Assembly (NCBI GenBank): GCA_024686085.1
Contig: JAIBDT010000017.1
Coordinates: 1 to 44,282 of the forward strand
Direction: 5' to 3'
Length of the DNA stretch: 44,282 nucleotides
DNA from: Loktanella sp.
GTDB taxonomy: Bacteria > Pseudomonadota > Alphaproteobacteria > Rhodobacterales > Rhodobacteraceae
Below, in pieces: positions 33,999 to 43,267 of this stretch. The notes below the pieces were generated by a model. The model was not told where the DNA came from. It did no database searches and saw only the letters and a program-made list of their open reading frames with translations. The position numbers were made by a program, and so were the translations under genes. Positions within the stretch are counted from its first letter, which is position 1, and the number at the start of each line of letters is the position of its first letter.

Positions 33999-34985
33999 GT
34001 GCTCTTCGATTCATTCCGTGACATTCTGAGAGATTGCATTTTTGCTCGTTGGCCAATCGCCGGAGGTGAGGTCATACTAGGAAAGGCTCTCGAAGAGCGC
34101 AGTCTACATTCCGTCTCTTCCGCGGCAAAGGAAACAGGCATCGGACCTGCCCTGCTGACGCAATTTCTCGTCAAAGCAGGTGCGTTCTCAAAAGATGATG
34201 AGAGGCCAGACGCACGAAAGACTTTCGATGCAAGAAGATACGCGTCACTTTTAAATGAAATCCCAGAGTTGATCGGGCCAATTGAGATGCGCAACCTAAT
34301 GTCCGCAACGCTCAGTCAGTTCAAATCTCTTGTCGACGATAGCGTGCTTGTTCCTGCGATCAACATACCTACGGTCAAGTCACCCTGGCGGCGTGAGGAC
34401 GGCATAGCCCTCATCACAGAGCTTTCAGGATATGCACAACAAATCGACGTGATCGACCCTCTCTGGGAGAGTCTTCACGCAGCCAAAATTCGATCGGGAA
34501 TCCGAACTGGGGCAATTATCGAAGCAGTCAGGACGCGGCAGCTTCAACTCGGTGCACGCGCAGGACAAGCAGGCTATGCAGGGCTTTGCGTCTTGAAAAA
34601 CGAAATCGATGCACTGATACGTGCGCCTTTGCGCCCAAAACACGTTCAGGATCTCACCGTATCGGCATTCGGCCGACAAATTGGAATGCGGGACAAAGGA
34701 AGGTTCTTAGCCCTCATTGCGGATGAGCATACGACTGCCACGGAAAAAATAAATCCAACCACTGGCGTCGCGCACCTCTACATGACGGAAAAAGACATCC
34801 AGGCATTCCATCAACGATTTATGACCTCGCCAACAATGGAAGCCGAATTCGGCCAACATCGGCGCAAGTTACTTACGGAAGTTCTAGCCGCAGGCGTGAA
34901 CCCCTTTGCGCCCAATGGTGAAGACTACGGCTACGTGTTCCTGCGGTCGGAAGTTGAAGCGGTATTCCGTTACGCCAATAGCTAG
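33858..34985 (+). CDS. Chimeric ORF: IS OrfA N-terminus fused to an unknown C-terminal domain
   Basis: A 375-codon frame in which residues 1-47 are an IS3 OrfA start (HTH; SAEEKIRIVLAGLRGEESIS) and residues from about 48 on are unrelated. The second part is helical and has no catalytic motif that I can name. It contains VSSAAKETGIGPALLTQFL, EIPELIGPIEMRNLM, HLYMTEKDIQAFHQRFM and EFGQHRRKLL. This pattern of small helical DNA-reading modules recalls the C-terminal half of TniQ-like transposition proteins, which I offer only as a guess. Frame is intact across the junction, so a hybrid protein could be expressed from the IS start signals. Downstream is tRNA-Arg. Confidence 0.65.
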   Translation: MTKKPQTSKEAAEKVVKNIRRKTRQTYSAEEKIRIVLAGLRGEESISVLFDSFRDILRDCIFARWPIAGGEVILGKALEERSLHSVSSAAKETGIGPALLTQFLVKAGAFSKDDERPDARKTFDARRYASLLNEIPELIGPIEMRNLMSATLSQFKSLVDDSVLVPAINIPTVKSPWRREDGIALITELSGYAQQIDVIDPLWESLHAAKIRSGIRTGAIIEAVRTRQLQLGARAGQAGYAGLCVLKNEIDALIRAPLRPKHVQDLTVSAFGRQIGMRDKGRFLALIADEHTTATEKINPTTGVAHLYMTEKDIQAFHQRFMTSPTMEAEFGQHRRKLLTEVLAAGVNPFAPNGEDYGYVFLRSEVEAVFRYANS

Positions 34986-35157
34986 GAGGATTTGGTCCGT
35001 CACAAGCGCCAGAACACCAATTTTATTAAAGATAGTGTATGCTTACGGCAATCCCACCAACCCAGACGAGGCGGATTACAGCGATCCGAGACTACATCAA
35101 AAAACCAACTTTTGTCGGAAAGTCGGTGTTTGGATGTCGGACGACAACAAGGCATAG

Positions 35158-35234
<77 letters not shown>

Positions 35235-35238
35235 ATTC

Positions 35239-35263
35239 GGACGGTAATTTCTGATTGCCGTCC
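35239..35263. other. Hairpin upstream of tRNA-Arg
   Basis: GGACGGTAA, loop TTTCTGA, TTGCCGTCC: a 9-bp stem with one G-U pair, 4 bases from the 5' end of tRNA-Arg and 170 bases before devB. Role unclear; possibly part of tRNA leader processing or a weak terminator. Confidence 0.35.
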
Positions 35264-35431
35264 AGCCACGGCCAAGAACGAAATTTTGCCCCCTAATGTC
35301 AACACCCAAATTGCGATCCACCAAGTTGCGACACTTAGTGCCCATTTCATATCCTAGCATGTCGCACCTTGTTTCTGGCAACGCGATTGGCTTATGCCAT
35401 AGGCAACACGCCGCAAAAGGGACCTGTTCTC

Positions 35432-36637
35432 ATGGCCGACACCCAAGACGACAAACTGCCGCTGGCACATAATGGCACGAACACAGTTCCGCCCGCACAG
35501 GTCAAACCGTGGTCGCGGCTGCGGTTTATCCCGCTGATTGTGGCATCGATGTTTACAGGGGCGGTTGTGGGGCTTTATTTCCAGCCGCCCGCGCTTAAGG
35601 CATTTTTTGGGGTAACAGGGCTGGAACCGGGCGGCGGCACCAACACGCCCATCGCCACCGCAATTCAAAAAGTACAATCCCAACAAGAGGTCGCCGTGGT
35701 CAGCGAAGGAGACATCGTGGCCCTTGGGCGGATCATGCCGCGCGGCGATGTGATCAGCATCGCACCTCCCTTTGGCGCAGGCGACGCACGGATCGCCAGC
35801 TTGAACGTGAAAGTCGGCGACAAAGTGCAGCAAGGCGATACGCTTGCGGTGTTGGACAACTACGCACAATTGCAAAGTGCCGTTGACGCAGCCCGCGCGA
35901 CCGTCGCCATCCGCGAGGCAAACCTGTTACAAACCCAACAGTCTATTGACGCTAGCCTTGCCGAAGCCCAAGCCGCGGTTGAACGGTCACAAGCCACCGC
36001 AATACAAGCACGCTCCGAACTGGCGCGGGTAACCTCGCTGCTGGAACGCGGGGTGACGACACGGGCGGACTTTGACCAAACGATGGCCCGCGCGACAGAG
36101 GCGGAACGTGACGTCGAACGCAACCTCGCGACCCTGTCGCGCTTCGACCCGTCATCAGGCAGCGTGCAAGCCGACATCGCCGTGGCCGAGGCCAACCTTG
36201 CGGCGGCACGGGTTGATGTGACCCGCAATGAACGCAACCTGTCCCAATCAACCGTGGCCGCTCCCGCCGATGGCACGATACTGAAAATCAACAGCCAGAT
36301 TGGGGAACGGCCCGCCAGTGATGGTATTCTTGAAATGGGAGACACTAGCCAGATGGTCGCAGAGGCAGAGGTTTATCAAACTCTGATCGGGCGGGTGTCG
36401 ATCGGCGATCCAGTCACAATCAGCGCAGACGCACTAGCGCAGCCCCTTTCAGGGATTGTGCATGCAATCGGGCTGGAAATCGGACGGCAATCTATCACCA
36501 CCGGCGATCCGGCAGCCAATACAGACGCGCGCGTGGTTGATGTGATCATCTGGCTCGATCCTACCTCTACCGCGCGGGCGGCGCGCTTTACAAACCTAGA
36601 AACTGTGGTCCGCATTGACGCAGGAAAAATCCCTTGA
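35432..36637 (+). CDS. DevB-type membrane fusion protein of an ABC exporter
   Basis: A 401-residue HlyD/DevB-type adaptor. A membrane anchor lies at about 25-45 (FIPLIVASMFTGAVVGLYF), then a beta-barrel/lipoyl half (GDIVALGRIMPRGDVISIA, KVGDKVQQGDTLAVLDN), a long coiled coil (about 145-265) rich in Ala and Glu, and the returning lipoyl half (STVAAPADGTILKI). ATG 35432 (MADTQDD) is used; upstream in-frame TTG 35369 has no ribosome binding site. It links the inner-membrane DevC/DevA complex to an outer-membrane channel (TolC-like, not encoded here). The stop overlaps devC (TTGA). Confidence 0.87.
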   Translation: MADTQDDKLPLAHNGTNTVPPAQVKPWSRLRFIPLIVASMFTGAVVGLYFQPPALKAFFGVTGLEPGGGTNTPIATAIQKVQSQQEVAVVSEGDIVALGRIMPRGDVISIAPPFGAGDARIASLNVKVGDKVQQGDTLAVLDNYAQLQSAVDAARATVAIREANLLQTQQSIDASLAEAQAAVERSQATAIQARSELARVTSLLERGVTTRADFDQTMARATEAERDVERNLATLSRFDPSSGSVQADIAVAEANLAAARVDVTRNERNLSQSTVAAPADGTILKINSQIGERPASDGILEMGDTSQMVAEAEVYQTLIGRVSIGDPVTISADALAQPLSGIVHAIGLEIGRQSITTGDPAANTDARVVDVIIWLDPTSTARAARFTNLETVVRIDAGKIP

Positions 36638-37809
36638 AATACCTCTTGACCCTCCTTTTTGGACGGCTTCCCATTGGGTGGCTGCAACTGGTCCATTCTA
36701 AAACACGCTTTGCGGCCGCTATCGCAGGGGTGGCATTCGCGGCGCTTTTGGTGTTCATGCAGCTTGGCATCATGGGCGCCATGAACCAGTCAACGATGGC
36801 ACCATATTCATTCTTCAAAGCTGATATTATGATCTCACCCCAAGATAGCAATATGCTGTCTGACGGCGGCAACGTCGCACGGGCGCGGCTGTTTCAGGCC
36901 CTTAGCGTATCGGGCGTGGCCGATGGTGCAGCACTTTTTATCGGTAGAACCGACTTCACATTAGAAGACGGTTCAACTTCAAGCCTGCAAACCTTTGGGA
37001 TCGACACTGGCAAAGCAGATTTCCTATCCGCCGACATCGGAAACCAAATACAGGGACTGCAAGCCGAAAACACCGCGCTAATCGACATTGATACCAACGG
37101 CGTGCCTCCCGAGGTCTTTGCAGGGCTGGCGGCAGGGCATCCGTTTTCGTTTGAAGTTTTTGGCAAAACGCTCGCAGCAGTCGGTACGTTAAAACTTGGC
37201 GGCAGCTTTTTTACCGACGGGACGATTTTCATCTCAGATCAGACCTTTTTGCGGATTTTTCCAAGTCGTTCCAGCGGTGCGCCCAACCGCATTTTAATCA
37301 CCGTCGAGGATGGTATTTCCGCAGACGTCGTGGCGGCGCGACTGGCCGCCGTTTTGCCCGCAGGATCTGTCAAAGTACAAACCATCCCCGAGACCATTGC
37401 CGCCGATCGAAAATACCAAAATACCGTTCGTCCAACAGGGATAATCTTCGGGTTTGGCGTATTGATCGGGATCATCGTTGGCATCGTGATCGTCTACCAA
37501 GTGCTATCGACGGACGTCGCCGACCACCTCAGCGAATACGCAACTTTTAAGGCTATGGGCTATAGCCAGTCCTTTTTCCTTGGAATCGTATTTGAAGAAG
37601 CACTGGTGTTGGCTGTCTTTGGGTTCATTCCTGGATTGATTGTCTCGTTGGGGCTGTATTTTGGAATGAGCATAGCCACCGGCCTGCCCATCGAGATGGA
37701 TCTGGGGCGGGTTGTCATGGTATTTTTCGGCACACTTGCGGCTTGCGCGATTTCAGGAGCAATTGCCACGCGGCGGCTTGCAGGCGCTGATCCGGCGGAC
37801 CTGTTCTGA
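36634..37809 (+). CDS. DevC-type ABC exporter permease
   Basis: A 391-residue FtsX-like permease. One N-terminal helix (about 25-46, AAAIAGVAFAALLVFMQL) is followed by a periplasmic domain of about 230 residues and three C-terminal helices (about 270-295, 315-340, 355-380), the MacB/DevC topology. The start is TTG at 36634, overlapping the devB stop; the first internal ATG would remove the first helix. The stop and the next ATG share base 37809. DevBCA exports glycolipids in heterocyst-forming cyanobacteria; substrate here is unknown. Confidence 0.88.
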   Translation: MKYLLTLLFGRLPIGWLQLVHSKTRFAAAIAGVAFAALLVFMQLGIMGAMNQSTMAPYSFFKADIMISPQDSNMLSDGGNVARARLFQALSVSGVADGAALFIGRTDFTLEDGSTSSLQTFGIDTGKADFLSADIGNQIQGLQAENTALIDIDTNGVPPEVFAGLAAGHPFSFEVFGKTLAAVGTLKLGGSFFTDGTIFISDQTFLRIFPSRSSGAPNRILITVEDGISADVVAARLAAVLPAGSVKVQTIPETIAADRKYQNTVRPTGIIFGFGVLIGIIVGIVIVYQVLSTDVADHLSEYATFKAMGYSQSFFLGIVFEEALVLAVFGFIPGLIVSLGLYFGMSIATGLPIEMDLGRVVMVFFGTLAACAISGAIATRRLAGADPADLF

Positions 37810-38513
37810 TGGAAGATGCCGCAATCAGCGTGCAAGGCTTGGACCATTTCTTTGGTATCGGCGAGGCGCGCAAACAAGCAATCTGGGACATCAATCTGGA
37901 CATCGAGCGGGGCAAACTGACGATCCTGATGGGGCCGTCAGGATCAGGGAAAACCACCCTTTTGACCTTGATGGGATGTCTGCGCGATGTGCAGCACGGC
38001 AGTGTGCGCTTGCTTGGCACGCAGACCCATGGCGCAAGCGAGGCCCAGTTGGTTGGACTGCGGCGCAAGCTTGGGTTCATCTTTCAGGCACACAATCTAC
38101 ACGAAAGCCTGAGCGCGACACAAAACGTGTTGATGGGGCTGCAAGTGCACGGGAAAGGCGACCCTATCCTGCAACGCAATGCAGCCCATCATATGTTGCG
38201 GCTGCTAGGGTTAGGCGACAGGCTCGATTATCTCCCCCACAGCTTGTCGGGCGGACAAAAACAACGGGTTGCCGTGGCGCGGGCCTTGGTGTCCAACCCC
38301 GACGTCGTTTTTGCAGACGAACCAACAGCAGCGCTTGATAAAGACAGCGGGCGCACTGTGGTCGAGATGCTCAAAGCACTTGGGCAATCGCGCGGCGTGA
38401 CGACCGTCATGGTCACCCATGATAACCGTATCTTGGAACTGGCCGACCGGATCATAACACTCGAAGAGGGGCGCATCGTCAATGATGTCAGCCAAAATCC
38501 ACAACCGTTATGA
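37809..38513 (+). CDS. DevA-type ABC exporter ATP-binding protein
   Basis: A 234-residue ABC ATPase: Walker A GPSGSGKTT at residues 42-50, signature LSGGQKQRVAVARAL, Walker B VVFADEPTAAL with the catalytic Glu, and H-loop VTHDNR. It resembles MacB/LolD-class ATPases and DevA. It is the last gene of devBCA. Its 3' end overlaps the convergent GGDEF-EAL gene by six bases, leaving no spacer terminator. Confidence 0.93.
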   Translation: MEDAAISVQGLDHFFGIGEARKQAIWDINLDIERGKLTILMGPSGSGKTTLLTLMGCLRDVQHGSVRLLGTQTHGASEAQLVGLRRKLGFIFQAHNLHESLSATQNVLMGLQVHGKGDPILQRNAAHHMLRLLGLGDRLDYLPHSLSGGQKQRVAVARALVSNPDVVFADEPTAALDKDSGRTVVEMLKALGQSRGVTTVMVTHDNRILELADRIITLEEGRIVNDVSQNPQPL

Positions 38514-40871
38514 TGCCTTTCGAGCAATCAAGCGAGATTGCAGCACTTCGGTAATTTCATCCATTGGCAAGGGTTGCCCGTTCACAAAACCCTGCAAGTA
38601 ATCCACGTCACATGCGCGTAAACTCAGGCGCTCTTCGTCGGTTTCGGCCCCCTCTGCAGTGACCGACATCCCCAAGGCATGTCCAAGGTTGGTGATGGCG
38701 ACGACAATTGCGTGCGGTTCGTCGGCCTCTAACATTTTAGAGACAAAGGCGCGGTCAATTTTGATCTTGTCCACCGGAAATTGCTGCAAATAGCTTAAAG
38801 ACGAATAGCCCATTCCGAAATCATCTAACGCAATCGTCAGTCCCAAGGCTTGCAACGCTTCGATCTCTTGGCGTGCGGAATGACGGTTTGCAAGAACGAC
38901 AGATTCTGTGATCTCGACCTCAATTGCCGCGGCGGGGCAGTTCGCTGCCATCAAGCAATCACTGACGAATTCCACGACACCTGCGCCAAAAAGCTTGGGT
39001 GACAAATTAACTGCAATGCGACCCGTGAAACCATGATCGCGCCAGACCAACGCAGCTGCACAGCTTTGCATCATGATTAAGTTGGTCAAATCGGCGATCA
39101 AGCCGGATTCTTCAGCGATCGGGATAAACTCTGCTGGGGAAACCGCGCCAAGGTCGGGATGCTGCCACCTCGCCAATGCTTCAAATCCAATGATCTCGCC
39201 CGATTTCAAATCGGTTTGCATTTGGAAGACAGGAAAGATTTCCTTGCCCTCAAGCGCCCTACGCAATTCACGGTGCAACATGGATTTCCGATTGCTTATT
39301 TCCTCAAGATCCGTTCGGAAAACCTCGACGCCGCCTCGGCCCGACTTTTTGGCCTCATCCAATGCCAAATCAGCACGGCGCACACCGCCATCGGCGCTGC
39401 AATTGCCCTGCTCAATTGTTGCGATGCCGATGCTCAGACTTGAATGCAATAGCCGTCCCGCCACAAGTTGCGGAAGCGCCCATGTCGCCAGCAAGTCCTT
39501 TGCCATTTCGGCTGCTCGGTCCGCACTCTGCGGGCCCTTTACGATAATTGCGAATTCATCGCCACTTAGGCGCGCGGCAATCGCATCGCGTCCCAAACAG
39601 TTTGCAAAAGTAAATGCAACATGCTGCAACAACGTGTCGCCGACCTGATACCCCAATGTGTCATTGATCTGTTTAAATGCATCAAGATCAGCCAAAAGGA
39701 TTGTTGCCTCTTGATCCGGTTCATTCAGCCACTGTTCTAACGTCGCCTCCATCAATCGACGATTTGGTAACCCTGTCAGGCTGTCATGCTCTGCCATATA
39801 TTTTGCGCGCTCAATCTGTCGGACCTGATCGGTGTGATCCGTTGCCAAAACGACTGTTCCTAAAAATCGGTTGTCCTCATCGCGAATAGGGCTGCCCCGC
39901 ATGAATAACTCACGATGGATTGCGCCGCTACGCACCGAGACAGGCCGCTCGAAATCGAACTCTGTTTGACCAATCAACGCATCATCAATTAATTTACTCT
40001 GAATGGAAGGCACGCAACGATGAAAGCTCAACAGGCGCCCAACAGATGCTTCACTAAAAAACTCGAAAGCCTGTTCATTCCCAAACACGACGTTGCGGTT
40101 TTCGTCAGCGATCAAGACCGCGTCTTGTGTGGCCTTCAACGCGCGACTGATCCTCTTTCGCTCGCGCCGCGCAGTTTCGTTATTCTGCGCGCGAAGATCG
40201 GAAATTTCGATTTCTTTTTCACGCCATTGGCTGATCGCTTTGGCCACTTGTCCAATTTCATCCTGCCGTCCCTCGCCAGGCACAATATCTCTATAAAATC
40301 CGTCACCAATACGTCCGATAACCCGTGGAAACTGGGTAAGTGGAAGCGCGATATGCGACAAAATTCCAAAAACGATGATTGTGATGACACCCAAGATAAC
40401 GACCGAAAACACGACCTTATGATACAAAGATTGCATCAATGCTGCCGTCACCTTGTCCGTCGATAAGGACACAGCGAGCGTGCCCAACGCCTCCTGTTGA
40501 CCACCAATGTCGTAAGTTAGGCTATGGATCGCCTGCAGGCTTTGCGCGTCTGGCACGAACCACTCTGCGGTCTGTTCTGCCAGCGTGGCACCACCAACAT
40601 CCGTCAGCGTTACACGCCCGACAGATCCGTTCGCCATCAACCCTTGGATCAGGTTTTCAACCTTGGGCATGTCAAAATCCCAAAGCGGCAAAACCAGTGA
40701 TTCACCAACCATGTGCGTGATGATTTTTGCTTCCTCTGACAGTGTCTCTTTGAAGTCACTTTCGAGGTGCCATGGTTCAAGGACCAACCCCAAACTTTGG
40801 ATCAAAAAGATTGGTGCGACCACACCAATCAGCAGCCTTTGCCGGAAAGAGCGCAGATTAGTTAGGAACAT
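38508..40871 (-). CDS. Membrane GGDEF-EAL protein with periplasmic and PAS sensor domains
   Basis: A 787-residue cyclic-di-GMP turnover protein. Helices at 12-32 and 152-172 flank a periplasmic domain; a HAMP-like segment (173-225), a PAS domain (about 240-345, LKATQDAVLIADENRNVVF), a GGDEF domain (about 350-515) and an EAL domain (about 525-780) follow. The GGDEF motif reads SGDEF (436-440), a variant that can be active. No RxxD inhibition site is seen. The EAL domain keeps FEALARW (563-569), EITES, DDFGMGYSSL, KIDRAFV and AEGAET, so it is probably an active phosphodiesterase. It follows the binding-protein gene by two bases. Confidence 0.94.
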   Translation of the reverse strand: MFLTNLRSFRQRLLIGVVAPIFLIQSLGLVLEPWHLESDFKETLSEEAKIITHMVGESLVLPLWDFDMPKVENLIQGLMANGSVGRVTLTDVGGATLAEQTAEWFVPDAQSLQAIHSLTYDIGGQQEALGTLAVSLSTDKVTAALMQSLYHKVVFSVVILGVITIIVFGILSHIALPLTQFPRVIGRIGDGFYRDIVPGEGRQDEIGQVAKAISQWREKEIEISDLRAQNNETARRERKRISRALKATQDAVLIADENRNVVFGNEQAFEFFSEASVGRLLSFHRCVPSIQSKLIDDALIGQTEFDFERPVSVRSGAIHRELFMRGSPIRDEDNRFLGTVVLATDHTDQVRQIERAKYMAEHDSLTGLPNRRLMEATLEQWLNEPDQEATILLADLDAFKQINDTLGYQVGDTLLQHVAFTFANCLGRDAIAARLSGDEFAIIVKGPQSADRAAEMAKDLLATWALPQLVAGRLLHSSLSIGIATIEQGNCSADGGVRRADLALDEAKKSGRGGVEVFRTDLEEISNRKSMLHRELRRALEGKEIFPVFQMQTDLKSGEIIGFEALARWQHPDLGAVSPAEFIPIAEESGLIADLTNLIMMQSCAAALVWRDHGFTGRIAVNLSPKLFGAGVVEFVSDCLMAANCPAAAIEVEITESVVLANRHSARQEIEALQALGLTIALDDFGMGYSSLSYLQQFPVDKIKIDRAFVSKMLEADEPHAIVVAITNLGHALGMSVTAEGAETDEERLSLRACDVDYLQGFVNGQPLPMDEITEVLQSRLIARKAS

Positions 40872-40873
40872 GC

Positions 40874-41626
40874 CTAATTACCCAAGCCATAGCGGGCCCG
40901 AATAGCGGCAACACGGCCTGACTGCACAAGCACACTATACCCATGCGCAAGTTGGCGAGCATAGGTTTCAGAGTTGCTTGATGAGGGGGCGAAGGCCACA
41001 AACAGATCAGTTTCTTCATCGTCCAGAAAAACCTCTAGGCGGTCAGCAATGCCCATCGCGGCGAGCGTGAAATTCAGCACCGACGCCTCTTCCGCGACAA
41101 AATCAATGCGGCCTGCCAAAAGCTTTTGCAGATTTTGTTCCAGCGCGTTTTGGCCGGACAATTCCTGAATCAACCCATCGGTTTTTGAATGTGTCTTGAT
41201 GTAATCACGAATCAGGTCCGCATACTCGTACCCTTTGATGGACCCAAGACGCTTGCCCGCGATTGTGTCTGCTGAAATCTCGGACGGTGCTTCTCCTAAC
41301 CGAAACGCAAGGGCTTCGCGATACTTTGCTATGCCCGGTCCGCGGATCAGATCAGGTGCTTCGTCCTCATCTGTCCCGATAATGCCATCAATACGCCCGG
41401 TGCGAACCTGTTCCAAGCTACGCGCCCAGCTCAAAGTCTTGTAATTAACGCTATGCCCGGACAGCGCCAAGGCCTCGGTTGCGATTTCAACCATGAATCC
41501 GGGCGCGTCCGCACCCGCGTCACAATTGAACGGACACCAATGGTCGGCCCGCAATTCGATCTGATCCGCTGATGCGGCGCCCACGCCCCCCAAAAGCCAG
41601 AAAACAAGAACAGTTCTCCACGTCAT
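40874..41626 (-). CDS. Periplasmic substrate-binding protein (SBP_bac_3 type) paired with a c-di-GMP protein
   Basis: A 250-residue protein with signal peptide MTWRTVLVFWLLGGVGAASA and an amino-acid-binding-protein fold: FMVEIATEALALSGH, NYKTLSWARSLEQVRTGRID, KRLGSIKGYEYADLI, GRIDFVAEEASVLNF. ATG 41626 has GGAGG 5 bases upstream, so the extension to 41689 is rejected. No ABC transporter genes are nearby. It lies two bases upstream of the GGDEF-EAL gene in one operon, so it is likely the periplasmic sensor partner of that enzyme. Two Cys (WCPFNCD) may form a disulfide. Confidence 0.88.
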   Translation of the reverse strand: MTWRTVLVFWLLGGVGAASADQIELRADHWCPFNCDAGADAPGFMVEIATEALALSGHSVNYKTLSWARSLEQVRTGRIDGIIGTDEDEAPDLIRGPGIAKYREALAFRLGEAPSEISADTIAGKRLGSIKGYEYADLIRDYIKTHSKTDGLIQELSGQNALEQNLQKLLAGRIDFVAEEASVLNFTLAAMGIADRLEVFLDDEETDLFVAFAPSSSNSETYARQLAHGYSVLVQSGRVAAIRARYGLGN

Positions 41627-41773
41627 ACCAGCCTCCTGCGCGCTTTGTTCATCACTTGCATGCAGGATAGACGTTAAGATTGGGTTCAAAAATCTGCCGA
41701 CAGACAGACGTCGCGCCTGAATTTGTCCAAACGATAAATTTTTCCAAGCCCCCAGTCGGGTATAACCCGTGCC

Positions 41774-43264
41774 CTAAAACGGGTTGGCCAGTCCCATTTG
41801 GACCAAATCCCGCATCGCAGAAGCCATCAATTCCTCTTGAATATGATGGGCATAGCCATGCCATGCCCACAACTGCGGCTGACGGCCAAGGGCAGGCAAA
41901 ATTGCCCCCTTGCGGATGCTCGGGGAAACCATCCCCAGCATTTGCGCCACATCAGAAACGTCTACATCAGGGTTCGCGGCAAGGAACCTGTCCATCTCCG
42001 GGAATGACCCGTTCAGGCCCAAAACTGTCAAATAATCAATCAAGATCAGACGGACGATCTCGGCACGATTAGGTAAATCGATCAAGCCAGCCTGCGGCGC
42101 ATCCGTCTTGGTGCGGGCGGCAATCTCGAACATCTTATCAGCGTTGTTTTGATCAAACCCCAATTGAATGCGCACAGGCCGATCGGTTGGGACAAACGGG
42201 TTCGCTTCCAGATCGTCCTGCGGCTTGGTGCCATAACCGGGGCAATTTCCCTGTGCGAACACACAGCCTTCAAGCGTGAAAACATCCAGTGTGGCCGTAT
42301 CAAAATAACAATGCGCATCAGACACTTGGGTGTCGGGGGCCGCCCGCTGCGCATAGCCGACATTTTCAAGGCATTTTGCTAAAACACCCGTTTTGGAATC
42401 TGTAAAATCCAAGACATACGTCACATCAATCGGGGCAAACGCGTCAAGCGTCGGGGACGCGCCAACGGCCAATCCGCTCAGTCCAAGCGCGCCAATCGCA
42501 AGGCTTAGACGGTCGACAGCTTTGCCGTTGGACAGCTCGACCCTCACCGCATCGGTCGAAAAGGCGTCGCGCTTATACAGCATATTGTCGTCATAAAATT
42601 CCGGCTCATTAATCTTTTTGGCAGACAGTTTGGGGCCAGCGGGGCGATCCTCAATCAATAACGTCGGGCGGTCGATCATCAGCCGTGACATAAAATCGGG
42701 GCCCTTCGCGATATGCACAAACGATGTCTCGCTTTGTAGTTTGATACTACAATTCTGTCCCCTAAAATCGCATTGAAACACATGACCCGTCTCTGGTTCG
42801 TTCGGTAAAACACGCCCAGACGTTTTCACAAAAACGGTCGGCCACGGGAAATCCAGCTGGCCACGCGCCGCACTGCGATCAGCGCCTTTGCGTTCCGCAT
42901 CCATCGCCCGTTGGATATCACGACGGACCACCGTCATTGCGCTACTAGAAATGTTGTCGCTTACAAATGTCGTATAGCTGGGCTGCCGCATCATTTGATC
43001 GCGGGTCACAACTGCATTGCTTGTGGCCTTTGTGCCGGTCGCAACACGCCACCACGTCGGGGATGCAATCACATGGGTTAAGATCAATACGAGCATCACA
43101 ATCGACGGCAACCAACGGCGCAAGGTAAAGCCCAAAAATTCACGCTTAAAAATAGGACTGCTGCGCAGCTTGCGGCTCACAAAAACAATGCTCAAAGAAA
43201 ACACCGAGACCATCGTCAAGATCACAAGAAATACAAACATACCGCGCATTAGGTCTGGGGTCAT
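41774..43264 (-). CDS. Uncharacterised membrane-anchored protein
   Basis: A 496-residue product that I do not recognise. Two helices at about 8-28 (GMFVFLVILTMVSVFSLS) and 48-68 (WLPSIVMLVLILTHVI) are followed by a large soluble domain. A third weak hydrophobic stretch (SLAIGALGLSGLAVG) lies near residues 255-269. Several Cys pairs, such as FQCDFRGQNC and GCVFAQGNC, suggest periplasmic disulfides. No enzyme motif is clear. It begins three bases after the J-domain-like gene stops, so they form an operon. Start ATG 43264 is immediately after that stop. Confidence 0.8.
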   Translation of the reverse strand: MTPDLMRGMFVFLVILTMVSVFSLSIVFVSRKLRSSPIFKREFLGFTLRRWLPSIVMLVLILTHVIASPTWWRVATGTKATSNAVVTRDQMMRQPSYTTFVSDNISSSAMTVVRRDIQRAMDAERKGADRSAARGQLDFPWPTVFVKTSGRVLPNEPETGHVFQCDFRGQNCSIKLQSETSFVHIAKGPDFMSRLMIDRPTLLIEDRPAGPKLSAKKINEPEFYDDNMLYKRDAFSTDAVRVELSNGKAVDRLSLAIGALGLSGLAVGASPTLDAFAPIDVTYVLDFTDSKTGVLAKCLENVGYAQRAAPDTQVSDAHCYFDTATLDVFTLEGCVFAQGNCPGYGTKPQDDLEANPFVPTDRPVRIQLGFDQNNADKMFEIAARTKTDAPQAGLIDLPNRAEIVRLILIDYLTVLGLNGSFPEMDRFLAANPDVDVSDVAQMLGMVSPSIRKGAILPALGRQPQLWAWHGYAHHIQEELMASAMRDLVQMGLANPF

Positions 43265-43267
43265 AGG

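Noticed and set aside
35369..35431. Upstream TTG start for devB
   Set aside because: No ribosome binding site before it and the extension has no adaptor-family counterpart; ATG 35432 is preferred.
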